Notes: generated by a model from the sequence alone, not told the origin. Counted from the first letter of the stretch, positions 46,111 through 55,463 are shown. The stretch: 55,463 bases of DNA from Thauera aminoaromatica S2 (GCF_000310185.1 NZ_AMXD01000009.1:1-55463), one strand, 5' to 3'. Numbers and translations: made by a program.

Positions 46111-46896
46111 TCATTGCATCCACGCCGGCGAGCGCTTCTCGAAGAAGGCCGTGAAGCCTTCGCGGGCTTCGGCGGTGGCGCGCTGGCGCGCGATGCGGCC
46201 GGCGGTCTCCTCGGCGACGGCGTCGTCGATCGGACGCCCGGCCAGCGCGGCGATCAGCTGCTTGGCGGCAAGCTGGGCCTGCGGGCCGCAGGCGAGCAGG
46301 GCCTGCACGAGGCGATCGACCGCGGCGTCGAGTTCATCCAGCGTGACGACCTCGCCGACCAGGCCCATGGCCTTGGCCTCGGCGGCGCCGAAGCGTTCGG
46401 CGCTCTGGAAGTAGCGCAGGGCGTGGCGCGGGCCGATGGCGCGCAGCACGTAGGGGCTGATCACCGCGGGGATGATGCCGAACTTGACCTCGGAGGTCGC
46501 GAAGCTGGCATCGTCCGCGGCGATCGCCATGTCGCAGGCGGCGGTGAGGCCGGTGCCGCCACCGAGCGCCGCGCCCTGCACGCGCGCGATGGTCGGCTTC
46601 GACATCCCCGACAGCGTGCGCAGCATGGCGGCGAACTTGCGCGAGTCGGCGAGGTTCTCCGCCTCGGTGCTGTCCGAGGCGCGGCGCATCCAGTTGAGGT
46701 CGGCACCGGCCGAGAAGTGCTTGCCACGCCCGGCCAGCACCACCACGCGCACGCCGGCATCGGCGTCGAGTTCGGCGCAGGCGGCCGCCAGCTCGGCGAT
46801 GAGCTGCTCGTTGAAGGCGTTGAACACTGCCGGCCGATCCATCCAGATCGTCGCGACGGCGCCGCGGCGCTCGATGGCGAGGGTTTCGTAGTTCAT
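46111..46896 (-). CDS. enoyl-CoA hydratase/isomerase family protein (PaaF role likely)
   Basis: The 261-residue crotonase-fold protein has the oxyanion-hole segments GKHFSAGADLNWM and ARVQGAALGGGTGLTAACDMAIA and the catalytic-Glu region TSEVKFGIIPAVISPYVL. The stretch GADLNWMRRASDSTEAENLADS resembles methylglutaconyl-CoA hydratases (LiuC) more than typical PaaF. In this cluster it is the only candidate for the 2,3-dehydroadipyl-CoA hydratase step, so it may fill that role; both readings remain open. It lies 15 bp after paaJ. Confidence 0.85.
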   Translation of the reverse strand: MNYETLAIERRGAVATIWMDRPAVFNAFNEQLIAELAAACAELDADAGVRVVVLAGRGKHFSAGADLNWMRRASDSTEAENLADSRKFAAMLRTLSGMSKPTIARVQGAALGGGTGLTAACDMAIAADDASFATSEVKFGIIPAVISPYVLRAIGPRHALRYFQSAERFGAAEAKAMGLVGEVVTLDELDAAVDRLVQALLACGPQAQLAAKQLIAALAGRPIDDAVAEETAGRIARQRATAEAREGFTAFFEKRSPAWMQ

Positions 46897-46911
46897 GGAC
46901 TGTCCCGTGCC

Positions 46912-48117
<1,206 letters not shown>

Positions 48118-48127
48118 GGCCAGCTCC

Positions 48128-49453
48128 TTACAGTTGCTTCGGGCGCTGGTCGATGACGCGGCGGGCCTTGCCGGTCAGCGTGCGCGGAATGGCTTCGAAC
48201 TCCATCACGTTCACCTTGGTGGAGATGCCGATGATGGTCTTGATGTGGTGCTGCAGCTCGCGTGCGATGTTCTCGGTCTCGGTGCGGCTGAGCTTGCCGG
48301 AGAGTTCGCGCTGGACCTCGACGCGGATCTCGACGTTGTCGAGATGGCCGTCGCGCGTGAGCACGATCTGGTAGTTCCCCGACAGGCGGCGGTCGCGCAT
48401 GATCTGCTCCTCGATCTGGGTCGGGAACACGTTCACGCCGCGCACGATCAGCATGTCGTCCGAGCGCCCGGTGATCTTGCCGATGCGGCGGAACGAGCGC
48501 GCGGTCGGCGGCAGCAGGCGGGTGAGGTCGCGGGTGCGGTAGCGGATGACCGGGAAGGCTTCCTTGGTGAGCGAGGTGAACACGAGCTCGCCTTCCTCGC
48601 CGTCGGGCAGCACTTCGCCGGTGTCGGGATCGATGATCTCGGGATAGAAGTGGTCTTCCCAGATCACCGGGCCGTCCTTGGTCTCGATGCACTCGCTGGC
48701 CACGCCCGGGCCCATGACCTCGGTGAGGCCGTAGATGTCGATGGCGTCGATGCCGAGCTTGCGCTCGATCTCGCTGCGCATGCCTTCGCCCCAGGGCTCG
48801 GCGCCGAAGATGCCGATCTTCAGCGAGATGTCCTCGGGCTTGATGTTCAGGCGCTCGAACTCCTCGGCGATCACCAGCGAGTAGGACGGCGTGACCATGA
48901 TCGCGTCGGGGCGGAAGTCCATGATCTGCTGCACCTGCTTCTCGGTCTGGCCGCCGGACATCGGCACCGCCGTGCAGCCGGCACGCTCGATGCCGTAGTG
49001 GGCGCCGAGGCCGCCGGTGAACATGCCGTAGCCGTAGGCGTTGTGCACCATGTCGCCGGCACGCACGCCGGCCGCGCGCAGCGAGCGGGCGACCACGTCG
49101 GCCCAGTTGTCGAGGTCGCGCTTCGTGTAGCCGACGACGACCGACTTGCCGGTGGTGCCGCTGGAGGCGTGCAGGCGGGCGACCTTGTCGCGCGGCACGG
49201 CGAACAGGCCGAAGGGGTAGTTGTCGCGCAGGTCCGTCTTCGTCATGAAGGGGAACTTCGCGAGGTCGGCCAGCGACTGGAGGTCGTCGGGATGCACGCC
49301 CGCTTCCTCGCAGCGCTTGCGGTAGGGCGCGACGTTGTCGTAGGTGTGGCGCACCGACCACTGCAGGCGCTGCAGCTGCAGGGCGGAAATTTCGTCGCGG
49401 CTGGCGGTCTCGATCGGGTCGAGGTCGCCGGGGCGGGGGCTCTTCACGGGCAT
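48128..49453 (-). CDS. paaK: phenylacetate-CoA ligase
   Basis: PaaK activates phenylacetate with ATP and CoA, the first step of the pathway. The 441-residue adenylate-forming enzyme shows the nucleotide-binding motif HASSGTTGKSVVVGYTKRD, FGAEPWGEGMR, DIYGLTEVMGPG and the hinge region GRSDDMLIVRGVNVFPTQIEE; the C-terminal LTGKARRVID contains the candidate acetylation-sensitive Lys. A Pat-type acetyltransferase gene lies at the far end of the cluster. 51 bp separate it from paaI. Confidence 0.95.
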   Translation of the reverse strand: MPVKSPRPGDLDPIETASRDEISALQLQRLQWSVRHTYDNVAPYRKRCEEAGVHPDDLQSLADLAKFPFMTKTDLRDNYPFGLFAVPRDKVARLHASSGTTGKSVVVGYTKRDLDNWADVVARSLRAAGVRAGDMVHNAYGYGMFTGGLGAHYGIERAGCTAVPMSGGQTEKQVQQIMDFRPDAIMVTPSYSLVIAEEFERLNIKPEDISLKIGIFGAEPWGEGMRSEIERKLGIDAIDIYGLTEVMGPGVASECIETKDGPVIWEDHFYPEIIDPDTGEVLPDGEEGELVFTSLTKEAFPVIRYRTRDLTRLLPPTARSFRRIGKITGRSDDMLIVRGVNVFPTQIEEQIMRDRRLSGNYQIVLTRDGHLDNVEIRVEVQRELSGKLSRTETENIARELQHHIKTIIGISTKVNVMEFEAIPRTLTGKARRVIDQRPKQL

Positions 49454-49504
49454 GGTGTGGTCTCCTCTGTCTCTCTACGTGTGCTTGGGGCCGCGCGGAC
49501 CCGT

Positions 49505-49972
49505 CTAGGCATTCTCTGCGGCGAGTCCGGCGATCACCTCGCCGGAGATACGGTAGCTCTTGCCCCGGAACAGGGCGATGGTGTTGCCTGCGCTGTCGCG
49601 CACGGTGACGTCATAGACGCCGGTGCGACCGGCCAGCGTGCGCTCCACGGCCTCGGCCTGCAAGGTGTCGCCTTCGCGCCCGGTGGCGACGAAGTCGATG
49701 TTGCATCCGGACGCCACGGTGTTGCGGTTGTAGGCGTTGCAGGCGTAGGCGAAGGCGGTGTCGGCCAGGGTGAAGATGAGGCCGCCGTGGCAGATGTGGT
49801 GGCCGTTCACCATGTCGCCGCGCACCGTCATGCTGACCCTGGAGCGGCCGGGACCGACGTGCTCGATGCGCATGCCGAGCGCCTGGGCGGTACGGTCGCG
49901 CGACCACATCGCCGCGGTCACGGCCTCGGCCAGGGCCTGCGGATCGGTCGGGATGGGCTGCGCATCAGTCAT
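49505..49972 (-). CDS. paaI: hydroxyphenylacetyl-CoA thioesterase PaaI
   Basis: PaaI is a hotdog-fold thioesterase that frees CoA from dead-end ring-hydroxylated phenylacetyl-CoA compounds. The 155-residue protein has MVNGHHICHGGLIFTLADTAFAYACN, containing the HGG motif with the catalytic Asp downstream, and SGCNIDFVATGREGDTLQAEA. Its ATG lies within the last codons of paaH (8-bp overlap). Confidence 0.94.
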   Translation of the reverse strand: MTDAQPIPTDPQALAEAVTAAMWSRDRTAQALGMRIEHVGPGRSRVSMTVRGDMVNGHHICHGGLIFTLADTAFAYACNAYNRNTVASGCNIDFVATGREGDTLQAEAVERTLAGRTGVYDVTVRDSAGNTIALFRGKSYRISGEVIAGLAAENA

Positions 49973-51524
49973 GGATCTTCTTTCCGGCGAACACGCGCTG
50001 CTGGATCAGCGGGGACACGCGATAGCGGTCCTCGCCGTAGAAGCGGGCGAGGTTGGCGAGTACGGCGCAGATCGCCGGCAGGCCGACGCGGTCGGCCCAT
50101 TCCAGCGGTCCGCGCGGGTAATTGACGCCGAGCTTCATCGCCGCATCGGCGCCGGCGGCATCGCACACCCCCTGGTTGACCGCGTCGGCCGCTTCGTTGG
50201 CGAGCATCGCGACGGTGCGCATCACTGCCAGTCCCGGGGTGTCGCCCAGGCGGCAGACCTCGAAGCCGGCCGCCTGCAGCAGGCTGATCGCGGCGCCGAC
50301 CGCGGGCGCGAAGCAGTTGATCGCGGCGCCGACCGCGATGCGGCCGGCGGTGGCGTAGTCCAGTGCGAGGTCGATCAGCACCACGTTGGCGATGCCCATC
50401 TCGGTGGCGCGTTGCGTGGCGGTGCGGCCGTCGGTGACGAAGATCACCGCGCCCCCCGTCTCGGCGATGCGACCGTCGTTGGCTTCGCCCCAGGTATGGG
50501 GGATGTTGCGCTCGAAGAGGCGGTCGGCGAGCGCATGCACGGCGGCCGAATGGCCGTGCAGCACGATCTCGTCCGGTGCGTGCTGCGCCACCGCGACCTG
50601 GGGTGCGGGGCGCGCGGCGCCCTCGCGGTAGTCGTAGAAGCCGCGGCCCGACTTGCGACCGAAAAAGCCGGCGTCGACCAGCTCCTGCTGGATCAGCGAG
50701 GGCGTGAAGCGCGCATCGTTGTAGAAGGCGTTCCACACCGAGCGTGTGACGGCGAAATTGACGTCGTGGCCGATCATGTCCATCAGCTCGAACGGCCCCA
50801 TGCGGAAACCGCCGGCGTCGCGCATGATCGCGTCGAGTGTGGCGCAGTCGCCACCGCCTTCGTTGAGGATGCGCAGCGCCTCGGCGTAGTAGGGACGGGC
50901 GACGCGGTTGACGATGAAGCCCGGCGTCGAGCGCGCATGCACCGGCGTCTTGCCCCAGGCCGCGGCGGTGGCGAACAGGGTGTCGGCGACCACGCGCGCG
51001 GTGGCGAGGCCGGAGACGATCTCGACCAGCTTCATCAGCGGCGCCGGGTTGAAGAAGTGCAGGCCGGCCAGGCGTTCGGGGCGCTGCAGGGCGGCGCCGA
51101 TCGAGGTCACCGAGATCGACGAGGTGTTGGTGCCGAAGATGCAGTCGGCGCCGACGATGTTCTCCAGGTCGCCGTACAGCTTCTGCTTGGCTTCGAGGTT
51201 CTCGACGATGGCCTCGACCACCAGTGCGGCGTCGGCGAGCTCGGCCAGCTGGTCGACGGCGATCAGGCGTTCAGCGGCCGCCTGCGCGGCTTCGGTGCTC
51301 ATCTTGCCCTTGTCGGCGAGCTTGCCGAACTGGGCACGGATGCCTTCGATCGCCTTGGCGGCGGCGCCCGGACGGTTGTCGAGCAGCTTGACCACGTGGC
51401 CGGCCGCGGCCGCCACCTGGGCGATGCCGGCGCCCATGGCGCCGGTGCCGACCACGGCGACGACAGCCGAGGCGGGCAGCGGCTGCGCGGCGGACTTGGA
51501 GATCTGGGTGTCGGTCACGCTCAT
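49965..51524 (-). CDS. paaH: 3-hydroxyadipyl-CoA dehydrogenase PaaH
   Basis: PaaH oxidises 3-hydroxyadipyl-CoA with NAD. The 519-residue protein is of the long, duplicated type. An N-terminal NAD domain with VAVVGTGAMGAGIAQVAAAAGH is followed by the dehydrogenase domain with LAGLHFFNPAPLMKLVEIV and TPVHARSTPGFIVNRVARPYYAEAL. A second C-terminal helical domain contains MKLGVNYPRGPLEWADRVG. It overlaps paaG (ATGA) upstream and paaI downstream. Confidence 0.95.
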   Translation of the reverse strand: MSVTDTQISKSAAQPLPASAVVAVVGTGAMGAGIAQVAAAAGHVVKLLDNRPGAAAKAIEGIRAQFGKLADKGKMSTEAAQAAAERLIAVDQLAELADAALVVEAIVENLEAKQKLYGDLENIVGADCIFGTNTSSISVTSIGAALQRPERLAGLHFFNPAPLMKLVEIVSGLATARVVADTLFATAAAWGKTPVHARSTPGFIVNRVARPYYAEALRILNEGGGDCATLDAIMRDAGGFRMGPFELMDMIGHDVNFAVTRSVWNAFYNDARFTPSLIQQELVDAGFFGRKSGRGFYDYREGAARPAPQVAVAQHAPDEIVLHGHSAAVHALADRLFERNIPHTWGEANDGRIAETGGAVIFVTDGRTATQRATEMGIANVVLIDLALDYATAGRIAVGAAINCFAPAVGAAISLLQAAGFEVCRLGDTPGLAVMRTVAMLANEAADAVNQGVCDAAGADAAMKLGVNYPRGPLEWADRVGLPAICAVLANLARFYGEDRYRVSPLIQQRVFAGKKIHD

Positions 51525-52315
51525 TCCCCGGTGAACTTCGGTGCGCGCTTTTCCATGAAGGCGGCGACGCCTTCGGCGTAGTCGGGGCTCCAGCCCAGCT
51601 CGCGCATGAAGCCGCCCTCGAAGGAGAGCTGCTGCTCCAGCGTATGGCCGGCCGCGGCGTGCATGGCCTGGCGGGTGCGCACCAGGGCCTTGGTCGGCAT
51701 GGCGGCGAGCTGCGCGGCGAGCGCGTCCACCTTTGCAGCGAACTCGGCATCGTCGTACGCCGCCCAGATCAGGCCCCAGTCGGCGGCCTTCTCGGCGGGC
51801 AGCTTGTCGGCGAGCATCGCCAGGCCCATCGCGCGCGCCATGCCGACGCGCTGCGGCAGGAACCAGGTGCCGCCGGTGTCGGGTACGAGTCCGATCTTGC
51901 TGAAGGCCTGCAGGAAGGAGGCCGACTTCGCCGCCACCACCAGATCGCAGGCGAGCGCCACGCTGGCGCCGGCGCCGGCGGCGATGCCGTTGACCGCGGC
52001 GATGGTGGGCACGCGCAGGTTCTGCAGGCGCAGCACGAGCGGCTTGTAGTTCTTTTCGACGACGTTGCCGATGTCGGGCATCTTGCCGCCCACCGACGCC
52101 ATGTCGGGATCGGCCAGATCCTGGCCGGCGCAGAAGGCGCGGCCGGCGCCGGTGAGCACCAGCACGCGCGCGGCCTTGTCGGCGTGGACGCGGTCGAGCG
52201 CGTCGCGCAGCTCGGCGTGCATCTCGCCGGTGAAGCTGTTGAGCTTGTCGGGGCGGTTCAGCGTCAGGCGGGCGACGCCCGCCTCCACTGCAAACTGGAT
52301 GTTGTTGTATTCCAC
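51521..52315 (-). CDS. paaG: 1,2-epoxyphenylacetyl-CoA isomerase PaaG
   Basis: PaaG converts the ring epoxide to the oxepin form. The 264-residue crotonase-fold protein has GRAFCAGQDLADPDM, VNGIAAGAGASVALACDLVVAA and the catalytic-Asp region FSKIGLVPDTGGTWFLPQRVG, all typical of PaaG; the C-terminus reads GVAAFMEKRAPKFTGE. It starts 10 bp after paaN and overlaps paaH by 4 bp. Confidence 0.95.
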   Translation of the reverse strand: MEYNNIQFAVEAGVARLTLNRPDKLNSFTGEMHAELRDALDRVHADKAARVLVLTGAGRAFCAGQDLADPDMASVGGKMPDIGNVVEKNYKPLVLRLQNLRVPTIAAVNGIAAGAGASVALACDLVVAAKSASFLQAFSKIGLVPDTGGTWFLPQRVGMARAMGLAMLADKLPAEKAADWGLIWAAYDDAEFAAKVDALAAQLAAMPTKALVRTRQAMHAAAGHTLEQQLSFEGGFMRELGWSPDYAEGVAAFMEKRAPKFTGE

Positions 52316-52325
52316 GGACGGATCC

Positions 52326-53993
52326 TCAGACGTGGTAGCGGCGCTGGACGACGCGGAAGCGGTTGGCGACGAAGGCGGAATCCGAATACGAGGCGTTGGC
52401 CGACGGGTTGCCGCCGGTGCCGTGGTAATCGGAGAAGGCCGCCGACTGGTTCACGAACACGCCGCCGGTGAGGTTGATCGACAGCGCGACCTTGCCGCGC
52501 CAGGTGGCTTCGGTCATCGCGTCGATGACGTCCTGCCTCGTGGAGTAGAGCCCGACGGTGAGCGCGCCGTGGGTCCTGACCACACGCTCGGAGAGCGCGA
52601 TCCCTGCGGCGGTGTCGGCGACCTTGACGATGAAGCTGATCGGGCCGAAGCGCTCTTCCATGTAGGCCTTCTCGTCGGCGGCGTCGCAGGCGAGCAGCAC
52701 CGGGGTGCGCACCTTGGCGCCCGGGAACTCGGGGTTGTCGAGCTTCTGCGAGGCCAGCACGACCTTGCCCAGCGCGCCGCTGTTGGCGATGTCGATGCGT
52801 TCGGCGGTGTCGGCGGACTGGATCGCGCCGAGCACGGCGTGGGCGACCTCGGGTTTGGACAGGAAGCGCTCGACCGCACGGGCGAGGTCGGCGCAGACCT
52901 CGTCGTAGCTCTTGTGGCCGTCCTCGGTGTCGATCCCGCCCGCGGGCACGAAGATCGCCTGCGAGGTGGTGCACATCTGGCCGGAATACAGCGAGAGCGT
53001 GAAGGCGAGGTTGCCCAGCATCGCCTTGTAGGAGTCCGTCGAGTCGATGACGATGTTGTTCACGCCGGCGAGCTCTGCATAGACCTGGGCCTGGCGGCAG
53101 TTGTCGATCAGCCACTGGCCGAACACGTTGCTGCCGGTGAAGTCGACCGACTGCACCGCCGGGTGGGTGGCGAGCGCCTGGGTGACGCTGCGCTGGGTGG
53201 CCACGCACAGGCTCACCAGGTTGGGGTCGATGCCGTTCTCGGCGAGCACGGTGCGGATCGTGCGCACGGTGATCGCCGCCGGCAGGATGGCATTGCTGTG
53301 CGCCTTGACGATGACCGCGTTGCCGGTGGCGAGCGCGGCGAACAGGCCCGGGTAGGTGTTCCAGGTCGGGAAGGTGCCGCAGCCGATCACCAGGCCCACG
53401 CCGCGGCCGACGATCTGGAAGTGCTTCTTCATGACCAGCGCCGGGTTCTTGCCCTGGGGCTTCTCCCAGGTGGTCTCGGCCGGCACGAAGCTCTGCTCGC
53501 GCCAGGCGTAGGTCACGGCCTCGAGGCCGCGATCCTGGGCGTGCGGGCCGCCGGCCTGGAAGGCCATCATCCAGCCCTGGCCGGTGGTCATCATGACCGC
53601 GTGGGCGATCTCAAAGCTCTGCTTGTTCAGGCGCTGGAGGATTTCCAGGCAGATGCCGGTGCGGCCGTCGGCGCCCACCGCCTGCCAGCCCTTCATCGCC
53701 TCGAGCCCGGCGGCGATCAGCGTCTCCGGGTCGCACACCGGATAGCGCACATCGAGCGCCACGCCATAGGGCGAGCTCTCGCCGCCATGCCAGCCCGTCT
53801 GGCCCGGCTGCCCGAGCTCGAACGGCTTGCCCAGGTGCGCCTCGAAGGCGCGCTTGCCCTCGTCCGGCGCCGCCTCGCCATAGAGCTTGGGGCTCGGCAT
53901 CTCGGGGAAGGCAGACCAATAGCCGCGCGTGGCGATGGCGTCGAGGGCGCTTTCGAGGGTGGCGCGGTGCTTTTCGAGCAAGGGGTGGGGCAT
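52326..53993 (-). CDS. paaN: phenylacetic acid degradation aldehyde dehydrogenase PaaN
   Basis: The 555-residue protein is the PaaN-type aldehyde dehydrogenase that oxidises the ring-opened semialdehyde. It shows GCGTFPTWNTYPGLFAALATGNAVIVKAHS, DFTGSNVFGQWLIDN, AELAGVNNIVIDST and the catalytic Cys in YSGQMCTTSQAIFV, with the late LTGGVFVNQSAAFSDYHGTGG. Unlike PaaZ it has no fused MaoC-type hydratase domain, so the oxepin hydrolase must be a separate protein, not in this window. The ATG at 53993 has GGAGAG upstream; an earlier in-frame ATG overlaps the promoter and is rejected. First gene of the paa unit. Confidence 0.93.
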   Translation of the reverse strand: MPHPLLEKHRATLESALDAIATRGYWSAFPEMPSPKLYGEAAPDEGKRAFEAHLGKPFELGQPGQTGWHGGESSPYGVALDVRYPVCDPETLIAAGLEAMKGWQAVGADGRTGICLEILQRLNKQSFEIAHAVMMTTGQGWMMAFQAGGPHAQDRGLEAVTYAWREQSFVPAETTWEKPQGKNPALVMKKHFQIVGRGVGLVIGCGTFPTWNTYPGLFAALATGNAVIVKAHSNAILPAAITVRTIRTVLAENGIDPNLVSLCVATQRSVTQALATHPAVQSVDFTGSNVFGQWLIDNCRQAQVYAELAGVNNIVIDSTDSYKAMLGNLAFTLSLYSGQMCTTSQAIFVPAGGIDTEDGHKSYDEVCADLARAVERFLSKPEVAHAVLGAIQSADTAERIDIANSGALGKVVLASQKLDNPEFPGAKVRTPVLLACDAADEKAYMEERFGPISFIVKVADTAAGIALSERVVRTHGALTVGLYSTRQDVIDAMTEATWRGKVALSINLTGGVFVNQSAAFSDYHGTGGNPSANASYSDSAFVANRFRVVQRRYHV

Positions 53994-54026
53994 GGGTCTC
54001 TCCGAGTGGGTGGTCTTGTGCTTCAA

Positions 54027-54055
54027 ACGATACAAATCGATTTGATAAATGTCAA
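54027..54055 (-). promoter_or_regulatory. paaN promoter with a palindromic operator in its spacer
   Basis: On the minus strand TTGACA (54055-54050), exactly 17 bp, then TATCGT (54032-54027, 4 of 6). The spacer contains the perfect 12-bp palindrome CAAATCGATTTG (54033-54044), directly against the -10 box. A protein bound there would block RNA polymerase, as expected for repression by PaaX or another regulator. The leader would be about 25-30 bases. Confidence 0.65.
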
Positions 54056-54070
54056 TACTAGGTATCTATT

Positions 54071-54093
54071 CTTGAGGGGGTGATCACCTCAAG
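54071..54093. promoter_or_regulatory. nested palindromes in the paaN-paaX control region
   Basis: CTTGAGG (54071-54077) and CCTCAAG (54087-54093) form an inverted repeat around the palindrome GGTGATCACC (54079-54088). It lies 16 bp upstream of the paaN -35 box, so it may be an activator or second operator site. The protein that binds is unknown. Confidence 0.45.
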
Positions 54094-54466
54094 TTTTGAT
54101 AGGCGAAACACGTTTAAATATAAGGAAGTCGTTTATAAACAGTGGTATATGTGAAAATTGTCGGGGTGTTCCGGCAGCCGTAGCCAGTCGAAAAACCCAT
54201 GGCGTCCGCTGCTTTGGGCTTTATGTGATACAAAAATACATATAAAAATGTAGTATTAGTATCGTATTAATCTCCTTGCTGCCTTGCCCTCCCGCGCACT
54301 CGCCCGCACGCATCCAGGCTTCGTGCCCGCGGAATCGGCGTGGCGCTCGTCCTCGAGCCTTGCGTACGCGAGTGCGGCGGCCTCGAAAGCGCGCTCCGGC
54401 GCTAGGCGCATCTGCCCGGAATCGATAGACTTCTGGCCCCCAACCGCAGCGCGAACAAGCTCGTCC

Positions 54467-55417
54467 GTGACCACTTCCATCCAAGATCGCCTTGAAGCGT
54501 TCCGCAAGCAAGATCGCGTGCAGGCCGGGTCGCTGATCATTTCCGTCTTCGGCGACGCCGTGCTGCCCCGAGGCGGACGCATCTGGCTGGGCAGCCTGAT
54601 CCGCTTGCTCGAGCCGCTTGGGCTCAACGAGCGTCTCGTCCGCACATCGGTGTTTCGGCTTGCGCGCGATGAATGGCTGGTCAGCGAGCCTTGCGGCCGC
54701 CGTACGGACTATATGCTGACGCCTTCCGGTCTGCAGCGTATCGAGGAGGCGTCGCGCCGCATCTACGCTTCCGCTGCGCAGGGCTGGGATCGTCGCTGGC
54801 GGCTGATCCTCGCCGTCGGCGAGCTTGCGGCCAAGGACCGCGAACGCCTGCGCAGGGCGCTGTTCTGGCAGGGCTTCGGCGCCCTCGACGGGGACTGCTT
54901 CGTGCATCCGAGCGCGGACCTCATCACCGCCTTCGACGCGCTCGTCGGGGAGGGGTTGGGTGGGCTGCTGCCGCGGCTCAAGCCCCTGATGGCTGCGGAT
55001 GCGGCCCTGGGTGCGGCGGCCAGCGACGCCGACCTGGTGCATGCGGCATGGAATCTCGAGCGCCTGGCGCAGACCTACCGCGAATTCGTCGACTGCTACC
55101 AGCCCGTGCTGGCCCAGCTCCGCGATGGCGCCAGCGAGTCCGGGGATGAGAACGCCTTCCTCATGCGGATGCTGCTGATCCACGACTACCGCCGCCTGCT
55201 GCTGCGCGATCCCGGATTGCCCGACGTGCTGCTGGCGAGCGACTGGCCGGGGCAGCGTGCGCGGCTGCTGTGCCGCGAACTCTACCGTCGGCTGCTGGTG
55301 CCGTCCGAGCGCCATATCGACGCTCACCTCCGCCTCGCCGACGGCCGCACGCCCGAGGCGTCGCCCCGCCTTCTCGCGCGCTTCCAGGACGCCGACCCGC
55401 TGCGCGGCGCCGCCTGA
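54467..55417 (+). CDS. paaX: phenylacetate catabolon repressor PaaX
   Basis: PaaX represses paa genes until phenylacetyl-CoA binds. From the GTG at 54467 the product has 316 residues, the same length as E. coli PaaX, so I prefer this start although no clear ribosome site precedes it. The N-terminal winged helix has AGSLIISVFGDAVLPRGGRIWLGSLIRLLEPLGLNERLVRTSVFRLARDEWL followed by GRRTDYMLTPSG; the C-terminal ligand/dimer domain includes LIHDYRRLLLRDPGLPDVLLASDWPG and the AHL-type end. It is divergent to the paa unit. Confidence 0.92.
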   Translation: MTTSIQDRLEAFRKQDRVQAGSLIISVFGDAVLPRGGRIWLGSLIRLLEPLGLNERLVRTSVFRLARDEWLVSEPCGRRTDYMLTPSGLQRIEEASRRIYASAAQGWDRRWRLILAVGELAAKDRERLRRALFWQGFGALDGDCFVHPSADLITAFDALVGEGLGGLLPRLKPLMAADAALGAAASDADLVHAAWNLERLAQTYREFVDCYQPVLAQLRDGASESGDENAFLMRMLLIHDYRRLLLRDPGLPDVLLASDWPGQRARLLCRELYRRLLVPSERHIDAHLRLADGRTPEASPRLLARFQDADPLRGAA

Positions 55418-55463
55418 GCGCCGCCAGCCTCTTCCCGCCGGTCGGCGCGCGGCGACCGGGGTG

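Larger units (their letters stand above)
53994..54466. other. AT-rich divergent control region between paaN and paaX
   Basis: This 473-bp region is much richer in A and T than its surroundings between about 54010 and 54280. It holds the paaN promoter with internal palindrome, a GGTGATCACC palindrome (54079-54088) flanked by CTTGAGG/CCTCAAG, GTTTATAAAC near 54130, and repeated GATACAAA (54029, 54227). From about 54280 on it is GC-rich and would be the paaX leader. No other gene is recognised. Confidence 0.7.

Overview
The window is about 55 kb of GC-rich chromosome (near two-thirds GC by eye). Gene content and order point to a betaproteobacterium of the Rhodocyclaceae/Zoogloeaceae, Thauera or Azoarcus-like: lptD-surA-pdxA-ksgA; a tkt-gap-pgk-pyk-fba central-carbon block preceded by phosphoribulokinase; a complete phenylacetyl-CoA (paa) gene set; a PEP-CTERM protein; and dispersed short palindromic repeats. 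The genus is an inference. No rRNA, tRNA or CRISPR array was seen.

Layout. 1-5.5 kb: envelope and housekeeping genes lptD (5' cut by the window edge), surA, pdxA and ksgA on +, closed by a bidirectional terminator. 5.6-9.2 kb, minus strand: a DUF2892 protein, a Crp/Fnr regulator, exonuclease III and three membrane proteins. 9.4-14.7 kb: an IS21-family element (istA/istB with terminal repeats) lies between a 3'-truncated sensor histidine kinase and a 5'-truncated arylsulfatase. No target duplication is visible, so the junction looks like a rearrangement. 14.8-19.0 kb, minus: prlC, a DUF2189 membrane protein and purC. 19.0-22.5 kb: a lower-GC stretch with a decayed rhodanese-like ORF and a hypothetical gene, then a divergent pair of Tat-signal redox enzymes.

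22.5-38.6 kb: a Calvin-cycle/glycolysis block on the minus strand reads inositol-monophosphatase-family phosphatase, prk, tkt, gap, pgk, pyk, fba, DUF3422. It is broken between pgk and pyk by an oppositely oriented segment with a PEP-CTERM GDSL esterase and frdCAB, a fumarate reductase of the dihaem Wolinella type. Two intergenic stretches in this block hold repeats: an alternating palindromic array after frdB, and a MITE-like element with 23-bp inverted repeats between prk and tkt. Hairpins followed by T runs lie between gap/pgk and between pyk/fba.

38.7-55.4 kb: rsmE on +, possibly leaderless; a Pat-type protein lysine acetyltransferase; and the paa catabolon on minus, paaN-paaG-paaH-paaI-paaK-paaJ-(enoyl-CoA hydratase)-paaA-B-C-D-E. 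PaaX is divergent on the far side of an AT-rich control region. Together the paa genes activate phenylacetate (PaaK), epoxidise it (PaaABCDE), isomerise and open the ring (PaaG, PaaN), and beta-oxidise the product to acetyl-CoA and succinyl-CoA (hydratase, PaaH, PaaJ), with PaaI as thioesterase and PaaX as likely repressor.

I found no clearly new multi-gene system. The observations most worth a second look are the Wolinella-type frd insertion into the Calvin block, the IS21 chimeric junction, the two repeat families, the operator inside the paaN promoter spacer, and the Crp/Fnr-DUF2892 palindrome.
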